From contig JARXWK010000010.1 in the NCBI GenBank assembly GCA_029916745.1, positions 23,109 to 87,108 on the forward strand: DNA of 64,000 nucleotides, written 5' to 3'. A program made the position numbers and the translations under genes. The notes under the pieces were generated by a model. The model was not told where the DNA came from. It saw only the letters and a program-made list of their open reading frames with translations, and searched no databases. The stretch comes from Dysgonomonadaceae bacterium PH5-43. GTDB taxonomy: Bacteria; Bacteroidota; Bacteroidia; Bacteroidales; Azobacteroidaceae. This document shows, piece by piece, positions 1 to 8,546 of this stretch. Each line of letters starts with the position of its first letter. Position 1 is the first letter of the stretch.

Positions 1-1
1 A

Positions 2-796
2 ATGCTGCAAACTTTATTTCAGAATCTTCTGGCAGGACCGAGTATCCTTGGTATAAGCAATGGTGCAAATCTTGGAGTAGCTATTGTTATGCTTTATTCG
101 GGAGGAATGTTAGGCTCTGAAGTTTCTATAGGGATTAACATATCTACGGTGTTGGCTGCTTTTGTAGGGGCAACCTTTGTTTTACTCCTTATATTATATT
201 TCTCTACTAAGGTTAGGAGTAATATACTTATACTTATTATCGGAATGATGATAGGTTATCTGGCTTCGTCGGGTATATCGGTGCTTAACTCGCTGGCTTC
301 ATCTGAGAATATTCGTTCGTATGTATTGTGGGGATTAGGAAGCTTTTCAGATGTGTCTTATAATCAGTTGATGTTTTATAGTGTTGCAGTAATGCTTGGC
401 TTGATAGCATCTATTTTATTAATAAAACCATTGAATGTTTTGTTGTTGGGAGAGAATTATGCTACTAACTTAGGTCTGAATATTAGGCTAACAAGAATAC
501 TAATTCTGATAGTAACGGGGTATCTTACCGCTATAGTTACAGCATTTTGTGGTCCTGTGGGTTTTATTGGTTTGGCAGTTCCTCATATAGCTCGTTTGTT
601 ATTGACAACTTCAAATCAGCGAGTATTGTTACCTGCTACAATCTTGTTGGGAGCAGCTATAGCCTTACTTTGTAATTTGTTGACGATAATTCCCTTTGGG
701 AACACTTTATTGCCACTTAACGCAGTAACTCCTATTATTGGAGCTCCTGTTATTATTTATGTTATATTGAGCAAGTCAAATTCGCAGTATTTTTGA
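2..796 (+). CDS. FecCD-family ABC transporter permease (5' end cut by window)
   Basis: Inner-membrane permease subunit of an ABC importer of the iron-siderophore/haem/cobalamin type. The visible 264 residues are almost all hydrophobic helices. They begin inside the conserved family segment (PSILGISNGANLG near residue 13) and include the GPVGFIGLAVPHIAR motif near residue 187, the region that docks on the ATPase. Family members are usually about 330-350 residues, so roughly 70-80 N-terminal residues lie left of the window and the ATG at position 2 is an internal methionine. The binding protein and ATPase are presumably outside the window. The substrate cannot be told from the permease alone. 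Confidence 0.9.
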   Translation: MLQTLFQNLLAGPSILGISNGANLGVAIVMLYSGGMLGSEVSIGINISTVLAAFVGATFVLLLILYFSTKVRSNILILIIGMMIGYLASSGISVLNSLASSENIRSYVLWGLGSFSDVSYNQLMFYSVAVMLGLIASILLIKPLNVLLLGENYATNLGLNIRLTRILILIVTGYLTAIVTAFCGPVGFIGLAVPHIARLLLTTSNQRVLLPATILLGAAIALLCNLLTIIPFGNTLLPLNAVTPIIGAPVIIYVILSKSNSQYF

Positions 797-832
797 GTTG
801 CAACAATCGATAGAGCAAAAGGGTATAAATAC

Positions 833-870
833 AAAAGCGATGAATAGTTCAAGACCATTCATCGCTTTTA
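833..870. terminator. bidirectional terminator between FecCD permease and glyA
   Basis: Inverted repeat AAAAGCGATGAAT / ATTCATCGCTTTT around a short loop, with A and T runs on its two sides. It sits between two convergent genes and can serve both. Confidence 0.75.
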
Positions 871-887
871 TTACAATACTAAAAAGT

Positions 888-2168
888 TTACCAAGCAAAT
901 AAAGGATAATCCTTCATAATACTATTAACCTTCTCAGCAACCGATTTAATAACTTTATCGTTGTCGACATTGCTAAGTACAACATCTATAAGATCTACAA
1001 TATCTCCCATTAAATCTTCTTTAACACCACGAGTTGTGATTGCTGGAGTACCGAAACGTAGTCCTGAAGTTTGGAAAGGAGAACGAGAATCAAAAGGAAC
1101 CATATTCTTGTTAGACGTAATATCTGCTTTTACCAATGCTAATTCAGCAACTTTACCTGTTAGATCTGGGAATTTAGAACGAAGGTCAACAAGCATAAGG
1201 TGATTGTCAGTTCCTCCGGATACTATCTTATAACCTTTGTCAACTAAAGCTTGAGCCATAGCGGCTGCGTTTTTCTTTACTTGTGTTTGGTAAGTGATAT
1301 ATTCAGGTTGAAGGGCTTCGTTAAAAGCTACAGCCTTAGCAGCTATAACGTGTTCTAATGGTCCGCCTTGAACTCCTGGGAATACGGCAGAGTCTAATAG
1401 AGCCGACATCATTCTTATTTCTCCCTTAGGAGTTGTTTTACCCCAAGGATTTTCAAAGTCTTTACCCATCATAATAACTCCACCTCTTGGTCCTCTAAGT
1501 GTTTTATGAGTGGTAGAGGTAACTATGTGTGCATATTTAACAGGATTGTTTAGCAAACGAGCAGCAATAAGTCCGGCAGGGTGAGCCATATCTACTAAAA
1601 ATATAGCACCAATGCTATCAGCAACCTGACGAATACGAGCATAATCCCATTCTCTTGAATAAGCCGAAGCTCCGGCTATAATTAATTTAGGTCTTTCTCT
1701 TAAAGCAACAGCCTCTAATTGTTCGTAATCTACTTGTCCTGTAATATCGTTTACGTTGTATTCTAAAGCTTGATAAACTAATCCGGAGAAGTTTACTGGC
1801 GAACCGTGGCTAAGGTGTCCTCCGTGAGATAAGTTTAGTCCTAAGAATTTATCTCCCGGATTAAGGCAAGCCATAAACACTGCCATATTAGCCTGAGCTC
1901 CAGAGTGAGGTTGAACGTTAGCCCATTCGGCACCAAACAATTCTTTTAAGCGATTTATAGCCGTTTGCTCTATTTCGTCGACAAACTGACAGCCTCCGTA
2001 ATATCTTTTACCAGGGTATCCTTCGGCGTATTTGTTGGTTAACACCGACCCGGCAGCGTCCATTACTTCTTGGCTCACAAAGTTCTCAGAAGCTATCAAC
2101 TCTATACCGTGTAACTGACGGTTATATTCTTTGTTGATAATGTTAAAAATTAATTCATCTCTCTTCAT
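888..2168 (-). CDS. glyA: serine hydroxymethyltransferase
   Basis: PLP enzyme of the cytosol that interconverts serine plus tetrahydrofolate with glycine plus 5,10-methylene-THF, the main source of one-carbon units. At 426 residues it has full family length. Visible hallmarks are [14 protein letters not shown] (residues 46-59), the cofactor region HSGAQAN near 88, and [13 protein letters not shown] with the Schiff-base lysine at about residue 222. The start ATG at 2168 fits the family N terminus. It is convergent with the permease on its left, and the next gene on the same strand starts at 2915, about 40 bases upstream of the visible leader, so it may be read from its own promoter or by read-through. 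Confidence 0.97.
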   Translation of the reverse strand: MKRDELIFNIINKEYNRQLHGIELIASENFVSQEVMDAAGSVLTNKYAEGYPGKRYYGGCQFVDEIEQTAINRLKELFGAEWANVQPHSGAQANMAVFMACLNPGDKFLGLNLSHGGHLSHGSPVNFSGLVYQALEYNVNDITGQVDYEQLEAVALRERPKLIIAGASAYSREWDYARIRQVADSIGAIFLVDMAHPAGLIAARLLNNPVKYAHIVTSTTHKTLRGPRGGVIMMGKDFENPWGKTTPKGEIRMMSALLDSAVFPGVQGGPLEHVIAAKAVAFNEALQPEYITYQTQVKKNAAAMAQALVDKGYKIVSGGTDNHLMLVDLRSKFPDLTGKVAELALVKADITSNKNMVPFDSRSPFQTSGLRFGTPAITTRGVKEDLMGDIVDLIDVVLSNVDNDKVIKSVAEKVNSIMKDYPLFAW

Positions 2169-2207
2169 AATAATTACTATAATATTAATTTATTCTTAAT
2201 TCGATAA

Positions 2208-2915
2208 TCAAAACATTACCCCTAAAGATAATTTTAGAATATTCTCAGTTTTATCTAATCTTATATCCTTTAACTCGTTTGGCGCATTCTTTATCTTGCC
2301 AAAGTCTACGTCAGTATTTGTTATACTTATCTGGTATCTTATGTCGAATATTAATCTGTTTACATTAAATGAAAAGCCTATAATGCCGTAAGTATTGTAG
2401 TCGGCAGAATAGTCGTAAAAAGAACCATTGTCGTATTCGTATTTCGAGTTATAGTTATATATAATCGAAGGACCTATAAATGCGTTAAGAATAAAAGGTC
2501 TGTCATTGATAATATTATAACCGACAAGAATATTGAAATTAAGACACTGAGTTTGTTTTTGTATATTATACAGAGTTGCTGCCGTTTCGTTTGAACCTAC
2601 TGTTGCGAACGAAAGTTTTTGTCTATGAATATTCCAAGCGGTTTCGGGTTGCATAAAGAAGTTGTCGAGGTTTATTCTTAGAAAACAATTAGCAGTAAAG
2701 CCAGCTTTGTTGAAACTTGAAGTTTTCGATAGTTTTGTGTTTCCTTGGTATGCTTCGTAATTATTAGATGATAAAGCATTGATTCCAATCTTGAAACCTA
2801 TATTAACAGGCTTACTATTTATAAGAGCAGTAGAGTTTTGACTGTAACTTAGTTGCGTTGCAAACAAGATACAGATATAAAGAAAAACATATTTTATGTC
2901 TTTTTTACCGTTCAT
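2208..2915 (-). CDS. outer-membrane beta-barrel protein (PorT-like), function unknown
   Basis: About 235 residues with an N-terminal signal peptide (hydrophobic YVFLYICILFATQLSYS followed by Q) and alternating aromatic/polar strands to a C-terminal phenylalanine, the usual form of Bacteroidota outer-membrane barrels. I place the start at the ATG ending at 2915, because the longer frame from 2948 would run into the upstream flavin reductase, and MNGKKDIKY gives a good signal peptide. It is one base from the stop of that gene and so appears co-transcribed with pyrB-pyrI. The substrate or role is not evident. Confidence 0.7.
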   Translation of the reverse strand: MNGKKDIKYVFLYICILFATQLSYSQNSTALINSKPVNIGFKIGINALSSNNYEAYQGNTKLSKTSSFNKAGFTANCFLRINLDNFFMQPETAWNIHRQKLSFATVGSNETAATLYNIQKQTQCLNFNILVGYNIINDRPFILNAFIGPSIIYNYNSKYEYDNGSFYDYSADYNTYGIIGFSFNVNRLIFDIRYQISITNTDVDFGKIKNAPNELKDIRLDKTENILKLSLGVMF

Positions 2916-2916
2916 T

Positions 2917-3486
2917 TTATTTTTTGCGGCGTTGAACACTCCAACCAAACTTACCTATAAACTCGCCAAGTTCGTGATATTTACCGTGAGAGTAGGCCAA
3001 TAAGTTTGCTTTCTCCATATCGAAACTTCCTGATAGAGGATTTATGTATTTATCGTCGGCCAATACATTCACAACTTCGGCAATAAACATATCGTGACTC
3101 CCCAGAGGTATAATTTCTTTAACTCTACACTCTATACATAAAGGAGATTCTTCTATGTAAGGAGCCTTTACTATATGAGATTTGCCAGGTGTAAGCTTCA
3201 TTTCGCTAAATTTGTTATAATCTTTACCCGAACGTACTCCGCACCAGTCGGTAGCGTAAGCCAAATCTTTAGTCGTAAGATTAATAACAAACTCCATATT
3301 CTTTTTTAGTATAGAGTAAGAATGTCTTTCGGGACGTACAGATATATAACACATTGCAGGGTCGGTACAGATAGTTCCTGTCCACGCCACAGTAATAATG
3401 TTATATTCGCTTTCATCGTTTCCTACCGAAACCATAATAGCAGGTAGGGGATAGATGAGCGTTCCGGGTTTCCAACTTACTTTCAT
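2917..3486 (-). CDS. flavin reductase-like (flavoredoxin) protein
   Basis: 189-residue protein of the flavin reductase-like, FMN-binding split-barrel superfamily. It begins with the family pattern [17 protein letters not shown] followed by [24 protein letters not shown], which forms the FMN pocket, and ends with the FIGKF/W segment. Such cytosolic proteins bind FMN and pass electrons from NAD(P)H or ferredoxin; the physiological partner is unknown. The start overlaps the pyrI stop by four bases, indicating translational coupling within the pyrBI run, although no direct role in pyrimidine synthesis is known for this family. Confidence 0.85.
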   Translation of the reverse strand: MKVSWKPGTLIYPLPAIMVSVGNDESEYNIITVAWTGTICTDPAMCYISVRPERHSYSILKKNMEFVINLTTKDLAYATDWCGVRSGKDYNKFSEMKLTPGKSHIVKAPYIEESPLCIECRVKEIIPLGSHDMFIAEVVNVLADDKYINPLSGSFDMEKANLLAYSHGKYHELGEFIGKFGWSVQRRKK

Positions 3487-3941
3487 AATAATTCTATATC
3501 TTCTTTAGCAATTTGCATTTCGCAGTATTGGCATTTAAGCGTTACCGCATCTTTGTTTATAACCTTGAAACGAGTTTTCATAGGCTCATTATTAGTTATA
3601 CATACAGGATTATTGCATTTAACTATACCTAATAACTCATCAGGAAGAGAAACAAGTTTCTTTTCTACAACCTCATAATCCTTAATAATGTTTAGTTTTA
3701 CTTGAGGAGCGATTAAGGCAATTCTATTTATTTCGTCTTCTTCAAAGAATTTATCTGCAATCTTTAAGATACCTTTCTTCCCCATCTTCTTGCTATCTAA
3801 ATTATAGCCTATGGTAACGGGAGTTGTTAATTGCTCTATTTCTAATAAAGAAACAACATTGAATAATTGTTCTGAAGGTATATGATCTATAGCGGTACCG
3901 TTTTCTAAGGCAGCTACTTGGAGTTCTTTATTTTTTGTCAT
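3483..3941 (-). CDS. pyrI: aspartate carbamoyltransferase regulatory chain
   Basis: Allosteric subunit that binds CTP/ATP and assembles with PyrB trimers. The C-terminal zinc-binding domain shows the four cysteines as C-x4-C (about residues 112 and 117) and C-x2-C (140 and 143). The N-terminal nucleotide-binding domain contains [15 protein letters not shown] and [16 protein letters not shown] prefer the ATG at 3941 (MTKNKELQ), because family members begin just before LQVAAL; an in-frame ATG at 3950 is possible. The gene lies directly behind pyrB and overlaps the flavin reductase by four bases. Confidence 0.95.
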   Translation of the reverse strand: MTKNKELQVAALENGTAIDHIPSEQLFNVVSLLEIEQLTTPVTIGYNLDSKKMGKKGILKIADKFFEEDEINRIALIAPQVKLNIIKDYEVVEKKLVSLPDELLGIVKCNNPVCITNNEPMKTRFKVINKDAVTLKCQYCEMQIAKEDIELL

Positions 3942-3951
3942 AACGCACATA

Positions 3952-4869
3952 TTACTTACAATTAATATTTAGAGAATTACAAATTATGGCTTGTCGTGCA
4001 AACAATCCGTTTTTGGCTTGTTCGAAGTAGTATGCTTTAGGATTATCGTCAACATCATAAGCTATTTCGTTTACACGTGGTAGCGGGTGAAGTATTCTTA
4101 AATTATCTTTACTATTTGCCAACATAGCATTATTAAGTACGTATAAGTTTTTTACCTTTTCATACTCCATAAGATCTGTAAATCTTTCTCGTTGAACACG
4201 TGTCATATACAATATATCCGACTGATTGATTACCTCTGTTGAGAAATCGGAGTATTCGAAGTAAGGTATATTATTCTTGTTCATAAACTCTTTATATAGC
4301 TCTGGTATTTTAAGTTCGTCGGGAGCGATTAAGTAAAAAGTAGGATTGAAGTGTGCCAACCCCGAAATAATAGAGTGTACCGTGCGACCATACTTTAAGT
4401 CGCCCACCAATGCTATTTTAAGATTGTCTAAAGTGCCTTGAGTTTTATATATCGAATATAAATCGAGTAGAGTTTGCGAAGGATGCTGATTAGCACCATC
4501 TCCTGCGTTAATGATAGGAATATCTGTAACTTCGGCAGCATATCGTGCCGCACCTTCCAGATAGTGTCGCATAATAATCAGGTCGGCATAGTTGCTAACC
4601 ATTCTTATTGTATCTTTAAGTATTTCCCCTTTAGATGAGCTTGTGGTAGCTGCATCGCTAAATCCTATAACACGTCCACCCAGTCGGTTTATAGCTGTTT
4701 CAAAACTCAAACGTGTGCGTGTTGAAGGCTCAAAAAAGAGAGTAGCGCACACTTTGCCTTCCAATACTTTTTGATTTGGATTCTGTTCAAAGTACTCGGC
4801 TTTTTTTATAAGCTCAAGAATATCTTCTTTTGAACAATCTGCTATAGATACAAAGCTGTTCTTTTTCAT
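3952..4869 (-). CDS. pyrB: aspartate carbamoyltransferase catalytic chain
   Basis: Catalyses carbamoyl phosphate plus aspartate to N-carbamoylaspartate, the committed step of pyrimidine synthesis. It has 305 residues, full length for a catalytic chain. Diagnostic motifs are [13 protein letters not shown] (residues 45-57, carbamoyl-phosphate binding), [10 protein letters not shown] and, near the C terminus, HPLPRVNEI. It is the first gene of a minus-strand run followed by pyrI at about 10 bases. A TACATTTG sequence on the minus strand at 4890-4897 fits a -7 box, but no clear -33 element pairs with it. Confidence 0.97.
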   Translation of the reverse strand: MKKNSFVSIADCSKEDILELIKKAEYFEQNPNQKVLEGKVCATLFFEPSTRTRLSFETAINRLGGRVIGFSDAATTSSSKGEILKDTIRMVSNYADLIIMRHYLEGAARYAAEVTDIPIINAGDGANQHPSQTLLDLYSIYKTQGTLDNLKIALVGDLKYGRTVHSIISGLAHFNPTFYLIAPDELKIPELYKEFMNKNNIPYFEYSDFSTEVINQSDILYMTRVQRERFTDLMEYEKVKNLYVLNNAMLANSKDNLRILHPLPRVNEIAYDVDDNPKAYYFEQAKNGLFARQAIICNSLNINCK

Positions 4870-4904
4870 TTGTTACTGACATTTATTTACAAATGTACAA
4901 TAAA

Positions 4905-5127
4905 ACTAAAAACTAAGAGCTAAAATAAAAAAGTTTTTTGTGTGCTTGCACGCAAAAAGTTACAAGATAAAAATTAGGGCTGCCCAAAGTGCATAATTTG
5001 CATAATCGTATGGAGAGCGAAGCGTTACCTGCAGTTGTTGAGGTATATTGCCGTTTCGCGATTTTGCTGCGATTTGTGTCAACTATTAGTTTTTATCTTG
5101 TATCTTTTATCTTGCAACGAAGCGGTA
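4905..5127. repeat. dispersed AT-rich intergenic repeat (copy 1)
   Basis: This interval between pyrB and metY has no credible gene. It begins with a run built from AACTAAAAACTAAGAG and ends with its rough inverse (TAGTTTTTATCTTGTATC and TTTTATCTTGCAACG). Between them lies GAGAGCGAAGCGTTACCTG, which recurs near 29346 and 38884. Similar sequence occurs at 29.3, 38.8, 39.0, 50.4 and 63.0 kb, always between genes. Confidence 0.6.
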
Positions 5128-5136
5128 TGTACTTCG

Positions 5137-6417
5137 TTACAACAACGCTTGCTCTAAGTCTGCAATTAAGTCGTCTATATGTTCTGTTCCGATAGACAGG
5201 CGAATAGTGCTTGAATTAATACCCTGTTCGGCAAGTTCTTGTTCGCTAAGTTGCGAGTGTGTTGTTGTTGCAGGGTGAATAACCAACGATTTTGCATCAG
5301 CAACATTTGCCAGTAGAGAGAAAATTTCTAATCGATCAATAAAACGGTATGCTTCCTCTTTTCCGCCCTTTATGTCGAAAGTAAATATAGAGCCTGCTCC
5401 ATTCGGGAAATACTTATTATACAACAAGTGATCGGGGTGGTTTTGGAGCGAAGGGTGGTTTACTTTAGTTATTTTAGGGTGATTGTTTAGGTAGTTTACC
5501 ACCTTAATGGCGTTGTGTATATGACGTTCTACACGCAACGAAAGAGTTTCCAGACCTTGTAATAATATAAATGCGTTGAAAGGACTGAGCGTTGAGCCAG
5601 TGTCGCGCAACAATACAGCACGTATGCGAGTAACGTATGCCGCAGCTCCCACAGCTTCAATAAAACGAACTCCGTGATAGCTTGGGTCGGGTTCGGTAAG
5701 TTGGGGGAATTTGCCAGAGGCAACCCAGTTAAACTTTCCCGAATCTACAATAACTCCACCTAAAGAACTGCCGTGTCCGCCTATAAATTTCGTAGCCGAG
5801 TGAACTACAATATCAGCTCCGTGTTCGATAGGGCGAATTAAAAACGGAGTTCCAAATGTATTGTCTATAATTAAAGGAATTCCGTGTTTATGAGCAATGC
5901 TTGATACAACTTCGATGTTGATAATGTTAGAGTTAGGATTACCTAAAGTTTCAATAAATATTGCTTTGGTATTAGGTTTTATAGCTCGTTCGAAGTTAGA
6001 TAAGTCTGAAGGGTCTACAAATGTGGTAGTTACACCAAACGAAGGTAAAGTATTTGCAAGTAAGTTATATGTGCCTCCATAAATAGTGTTAGCCGAAACA
6101 ATATGATCGCCTACACGAGTTATATTCTGAAACGCATAAGTAACAGCTGCAGCGCCAGACGAAACAGCAAGTCCAGCTACTCCACCTTCGAGTGCGGCTA
6201 TTCTGTCCTCGAATACTCCTTGTGTAGGATTAGTTAGTCTGCCGTATATATTGCCAGCATCTGTTAATCCGAAGCGAGCAGCAGCGTGTTCGGAGTTATT
6301 GAATACATACGAAGTTGTTTGATAAATAGGCACCGCTCTCGCTCCGGTTGCCGAATCGGGTTGTTCTTGTCCAACGTGAAGTTGTAGAGTCTCAAAATGT
6401 AAATTGTTCTTTTTCAT
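5137..6417 (-). CDS. metY: O-acetylhomoserine sulfhydrylase (aminocarboxypropyltransferase)
   Basis: Cytosolic PLP enzyme of the Cys/Met metabolism family that makes homocysteine from O-acetylhomoserine and sulfide. At 426 residues it is of MetY rather than MetB/MetC length. The N-terminal [33 protein letters not shown] is characteristic (shown here as the pattern LHVGQ...[12 protein letters not shown]). The cofactor lysine lies in [11 protein letters not shown] at about residue 210, and the long [14 protein letters not shown] segment follows. It is divergent from an Lrp/AsnC regulator, which may control it. An acetyl- versus succinyl-homoserine preference cannot be proved here. Confidence 0.93.
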   Translation of the reverse strand: MKKNNLHFETLQLHVGQEQPDSATGARAVPIYQTTSYVFNNSEHAAARFGLTDAGNIYGRLTNPTQGVFEDRIAALEGGVAGLAVSSGAAAVTYAFQNITRVGDHIVSANTIYGGTYNLLANTLPSFGVTTTFVDPSDLSNFERAIKPNTKAIFIETLGNPNSNIINIEVVSSIAHKHGIPLIIDNTFGTPFLIRPIEHGADIVVHSATKFIGGHGSSLGGVIVDSGKFNWVASGKFPQLTEPDPSYHGVRFIEAVGAAAYVTRIRAVLLRDTGSTLSPFNAFILLQGLETLSLRVERHIHNAIKVVNYLNNHPKITKVNHPSLQNHPDHLLYNKYFPNGAGSIFTFDIKGGKEEAYRFIDRLEIFSLLANVADAKSLVIHPATTTHSQLSEQELAEQGINSSTIRLSIGTEHIDDLIADLEQALL

Positions 6418-6448
6418 CTTTGTTTTAATTTTATTCTTATTGTTCCAG

Positions 6449-6479
6449 CAAAGGTATGGTTAGTAGGAATATCAAACAA
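6449..6479 (-). promoter_or_regulatory. Bacteroidota-type promoter for metY
   Basis: On the minus strand TTG, a 20-base spacer and TACCTTTG match the Bacteroidota -33/-7 consensus. The -7 box is plus-strand CAAAGGTA at 6449-6456, about 30 bases before the metY start. Confidence 0.65.
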
Positions 6480-6581
6480 TAAATTTGTAAAATACAGAAA
6501 ACATTACTATTTTTGGGTTTTTAAACAGAGAAAAACTCTGTTTGTGTTTGGGTATTTACAAACAAAAAGAATTATATTCTG

Positions 6582-7043
6582 ATGGACAATTTAGACAAAA
6601 CTGATTTGCAGATACTGCGAATTATGCAGAACAACTCAAAGCTGACTACCAAAGAACTTGCAGCTCGGGTAAATCTTTCTACTACTCCTGTGTTTGAACG
6701 CCTTAAGCGTTTAGAGAGTGAAGGATATATAAAGAAATATGCAGCAATTCTTGATGCCGAAAAACTTAATTGCGGGTTTATGGTGTTTTGTAGTGTAAAG
6801 TTAAGACGATTAAACAGAGATATTGCAAGTGAATTTATAAGCATTATTCAAGATATTCCCGAAGTTACAGAGTGTTATAATATCTCTGGCGAATACGATT
6901 ACTTATTAAAAATTCACGCTCCAGATATGAAATACTATCAAGAGTTTATCTTAAATGTTTTGGGTACAATAGAGAGTTTAGGCTCGCTAACAAGTACTTT
7001 TGTTATGGCAGAAGTAAAGCAAAATTACGGAATATCAATATGA
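6582..7043 (+). CDS. Lrp/AsnC-family transcriptional regulator
   Basis: 153-residue cytosolic regulator with an N-terminal winged helix (DKTDLQILRIMQNNSKLTTKELA, then LSTTPVFERLKRLESEGYIKKY, about residues 4-50) and a C-terminal ligand-binding RAM/AsnC domain (about 65-145, with TECYNISGEYDYLLKI). These proteins bind amino acids as oligomers and control amino-acid metabolism. Divergence from metY, with about 165 bases between the starts, makes sulfur amino-acid control plausible, but this is inference. Its stop overlaps the next start by four bases. Confidence 0.93.
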   Translation: MDNLDKTDLQILRIMQNNSKLTTKELAARVNLSTTPVFERLKRLESEGYIKKYAAILDAEKLNCGFMVFCSVKLRRLNRDIASEFISIIQDIPEVTECYNISGEYDYLLKIHAPDMKYYQEFILNVLGTIESLGSLTSTFVMAEVKQNYGISI

Positions 7044-7633
7044 AGATACTACATCTCTCAGATACGCATAATATGCACTATTTATTGCGGAACTTGCCCG
7101 ATGCAGATATAATTATTCATTCGGGCGATGTTTCTTTCGCTGGCTCTGAATCCGAAGTATTGGATTTTGTTGAATGGTTCGAGAAACTACCATACAAATA
7201 TAAAATCTTTGTGGCAGGTAATCATGATGATTGCTTGTTTGGAGAAACAATAAATGGCTTGCTCGATAACTGTTTCTATTTGTGTAATTCCGAAGTTGTA
7301 ATAGAGGGCATAAAGTTCTACGGCATACCGCTGTTTATGGAAGATGTATTGTCGAGAGAATGCGATAAGCATATTTCGAATATTCCGACAGATACCGATG
7401 TGCTAATAACGCACCAGCCGCCTTATTCTGTGTTAGATTTTTCGGAAAATACTCATTACGGCGACCCTCTTTTGTTGCAGCAAGCATTAGCAATTCAACC
7501 TCAATACCATCTTTTCGGTCATATACACAAGGCTTACGGTATAGAGAAGATAGAGAATACAACTTTTGTAAATGCTTCTTTGGTTGATAATAATTACAAA
7601 CTCTTGAATAATCCTATTTTATTGAAAATATAA
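7040..7633 (+). CDS. calcineurin-like metallophosphoesterase (MPPED-like)
   Basis: 197-residue phosphoesterase with the complete dinuclear-metal motif set in order: LSDTHN near residue 6 (D-x-H), HSGDVSF near 27 (GD), AGNHDD near 60 (GNHD), THQPPY near 124 and FGHIHKAYG near 158. This layout fits the small MPPED1/2-like group of cyclic-nucleotide or general phosphodiesterases. It is translationally coupled to the Lrp gene by an ATGA overlap, suggesting co-expression. The substrate is unknown. Confidence 0.88.
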   Translation: MKILHLSDTHNMHYLLRNLPDADIIIHSGDVSFAGSESEVLDFVEWFEKLPYKYKIFVAGNHDDCLFGETINGLLDNCFYLCNSEVVIEGIKFYGIPLFMEDVLSRECDKHISNIPTDTDVLITHQPPYSVLDFSENTHYGDPLLLQQALAIQPQYHLFGHIHKAYGIEKIENTTFVNASLVDNNYKLLNNPILLKI

Positions 7634-7665
7634 AAACAAATTTTATTAATTATAAAAACTAAGAA

Positions 7666-8460
7666 ATGAGAATAAAACTTTGGAACTTAAACACAGAAGA
7701 AGTAAGTAAATGTTTTGAAGAAATAGCTTCTTTTAATAAAACGCTGAAAGAACAACTGTTATGCATTGCAGAATCAGAAAATCAGACTCCGCAAAATATA
7801 GAACAACTATTAAAAATTCATTATCATTCGTGGAAGAAACAAGGTGCTGATGAATTAATACGCTTGTTGTTGGAAAAACGTAAATATTTGCTCGACAAAA
7901 CATTTGAATACACGCCCGAAAACATTAAAAATCTTCTTAGGGTAAACCGTATTTTGTCTGAAGGTAGCGAGAAAGTTCAATTGCAAGCCCGAAAACTATT
8001 CAAAGAAATCATATCTCGAAACGATGGCTTTACTCAAGATTTTGAAATAGACGGCACCGTTAGGGTATCATATAATGGAGTTCACTCCTTATTTTATCCC
8101 ACATTAGAAGAAGAAGAGGAGGAAGAAAAAGCTACATATCCTAATATTCTTGAAATAATAGACTCAGCAATGTTTAGGAAATTTCCAAAAGATCTTTATG
8201 CTTGTTGTTATAACGATGGCTATACTCCAGAAAAGGAAGATGAGCTTGAACTCAGCAATATGTATGTTGATGATGATGGTTGGAGATATGCTTTAGGAAC
8301 AAATCGTCCTGAATTTCAAGGTGTTCGTTGTTCTTGGGCATTTAAGACCTTAACAAAAGACAGTCTTTACGCTCTGCAAGACATTGTACGTCTTAATGAT
8401 TTTTGGAATGAAGTTACTGCGATTTACCAAAATTGGGGACAAAGTAATTCTTATTATTAA
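7666..8460 (+). CDS. hypothetical protein, 264 residues
   Basis: I do not recognise this protein. It is soluble with no signal peptide. Residues 1-120 look all-helical, with repeated leucine/charged heptad-like stretches. A run of about seven glutamates near residue 145 links to an acidic, aromatic C-terminal half with a DDDGWRYALG segment, which resembles the small SMI1-like or DUF-type alpha/beta domains but is not assignable. It lies 32 bases after the phosphoesterase on the same strand and ends at a strong terminator, so it may be the last gene of the lrp unit. Confidence 0.65.
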   Translation: MRIKLWNLNTEEVSKCFEEIASFNKTLKEQLLCIAESENQTPQNIEQLLKIHYHSWKKQGADELIRLLLEKRKYLLDKTFEYTPENIKNLLRVNRILSEGSEKVQLQARKLFKEIISRNDGFTQDFEIDGTVRVSYNGVHSLFYPTLEEEEEEEKATYPNILEIIDSAMFRKFPKDLYACCYNDGYTPEKEDELELSNMYVDDDGWRYALGTNRPEFQGVRCSWAFKTLTKDSLYALQDIVRLNDFWNEVTAIYQNWGQSNSYY

Positions 8461-8493
8461 CAATTAACAGTAGAGTAGGTTTTACGTTACAAA

Positions 8494-8534
8494 AAAAAAG
8501 ACACTGTGATTTCTAAAAACCGCAGTGTCTTTTT
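8494..8534. terminator. bidirectional rho-independent terminator
   Basis: AAAAAGACACTGTG pairs with CGCAGTGTCTTTTT, with A and T tracts outside. It separates two convergent genes. The sequence is closely similar to the hairpin at 16711-16752, including an upstream TTACGT(T/C)AC, so it may belong to a repeated terminator family. Confidence 0.85.
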
Positions 8535-8546
8535 AGGATTATAATA

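Noticed and set aside
961..1203. Plus-strand frame inside glyA
   Set aside because: Shadow frame on the opposite strand of a strongly conserved gene, as are most of the other small frames within genes in this window.
4989..5195. 68-residue plus-strand frame between pyrB and metY
   Set aside because: It lies in the AT-rich dispersed repeat and enters the metY gene on the opposite strand, with no family features.
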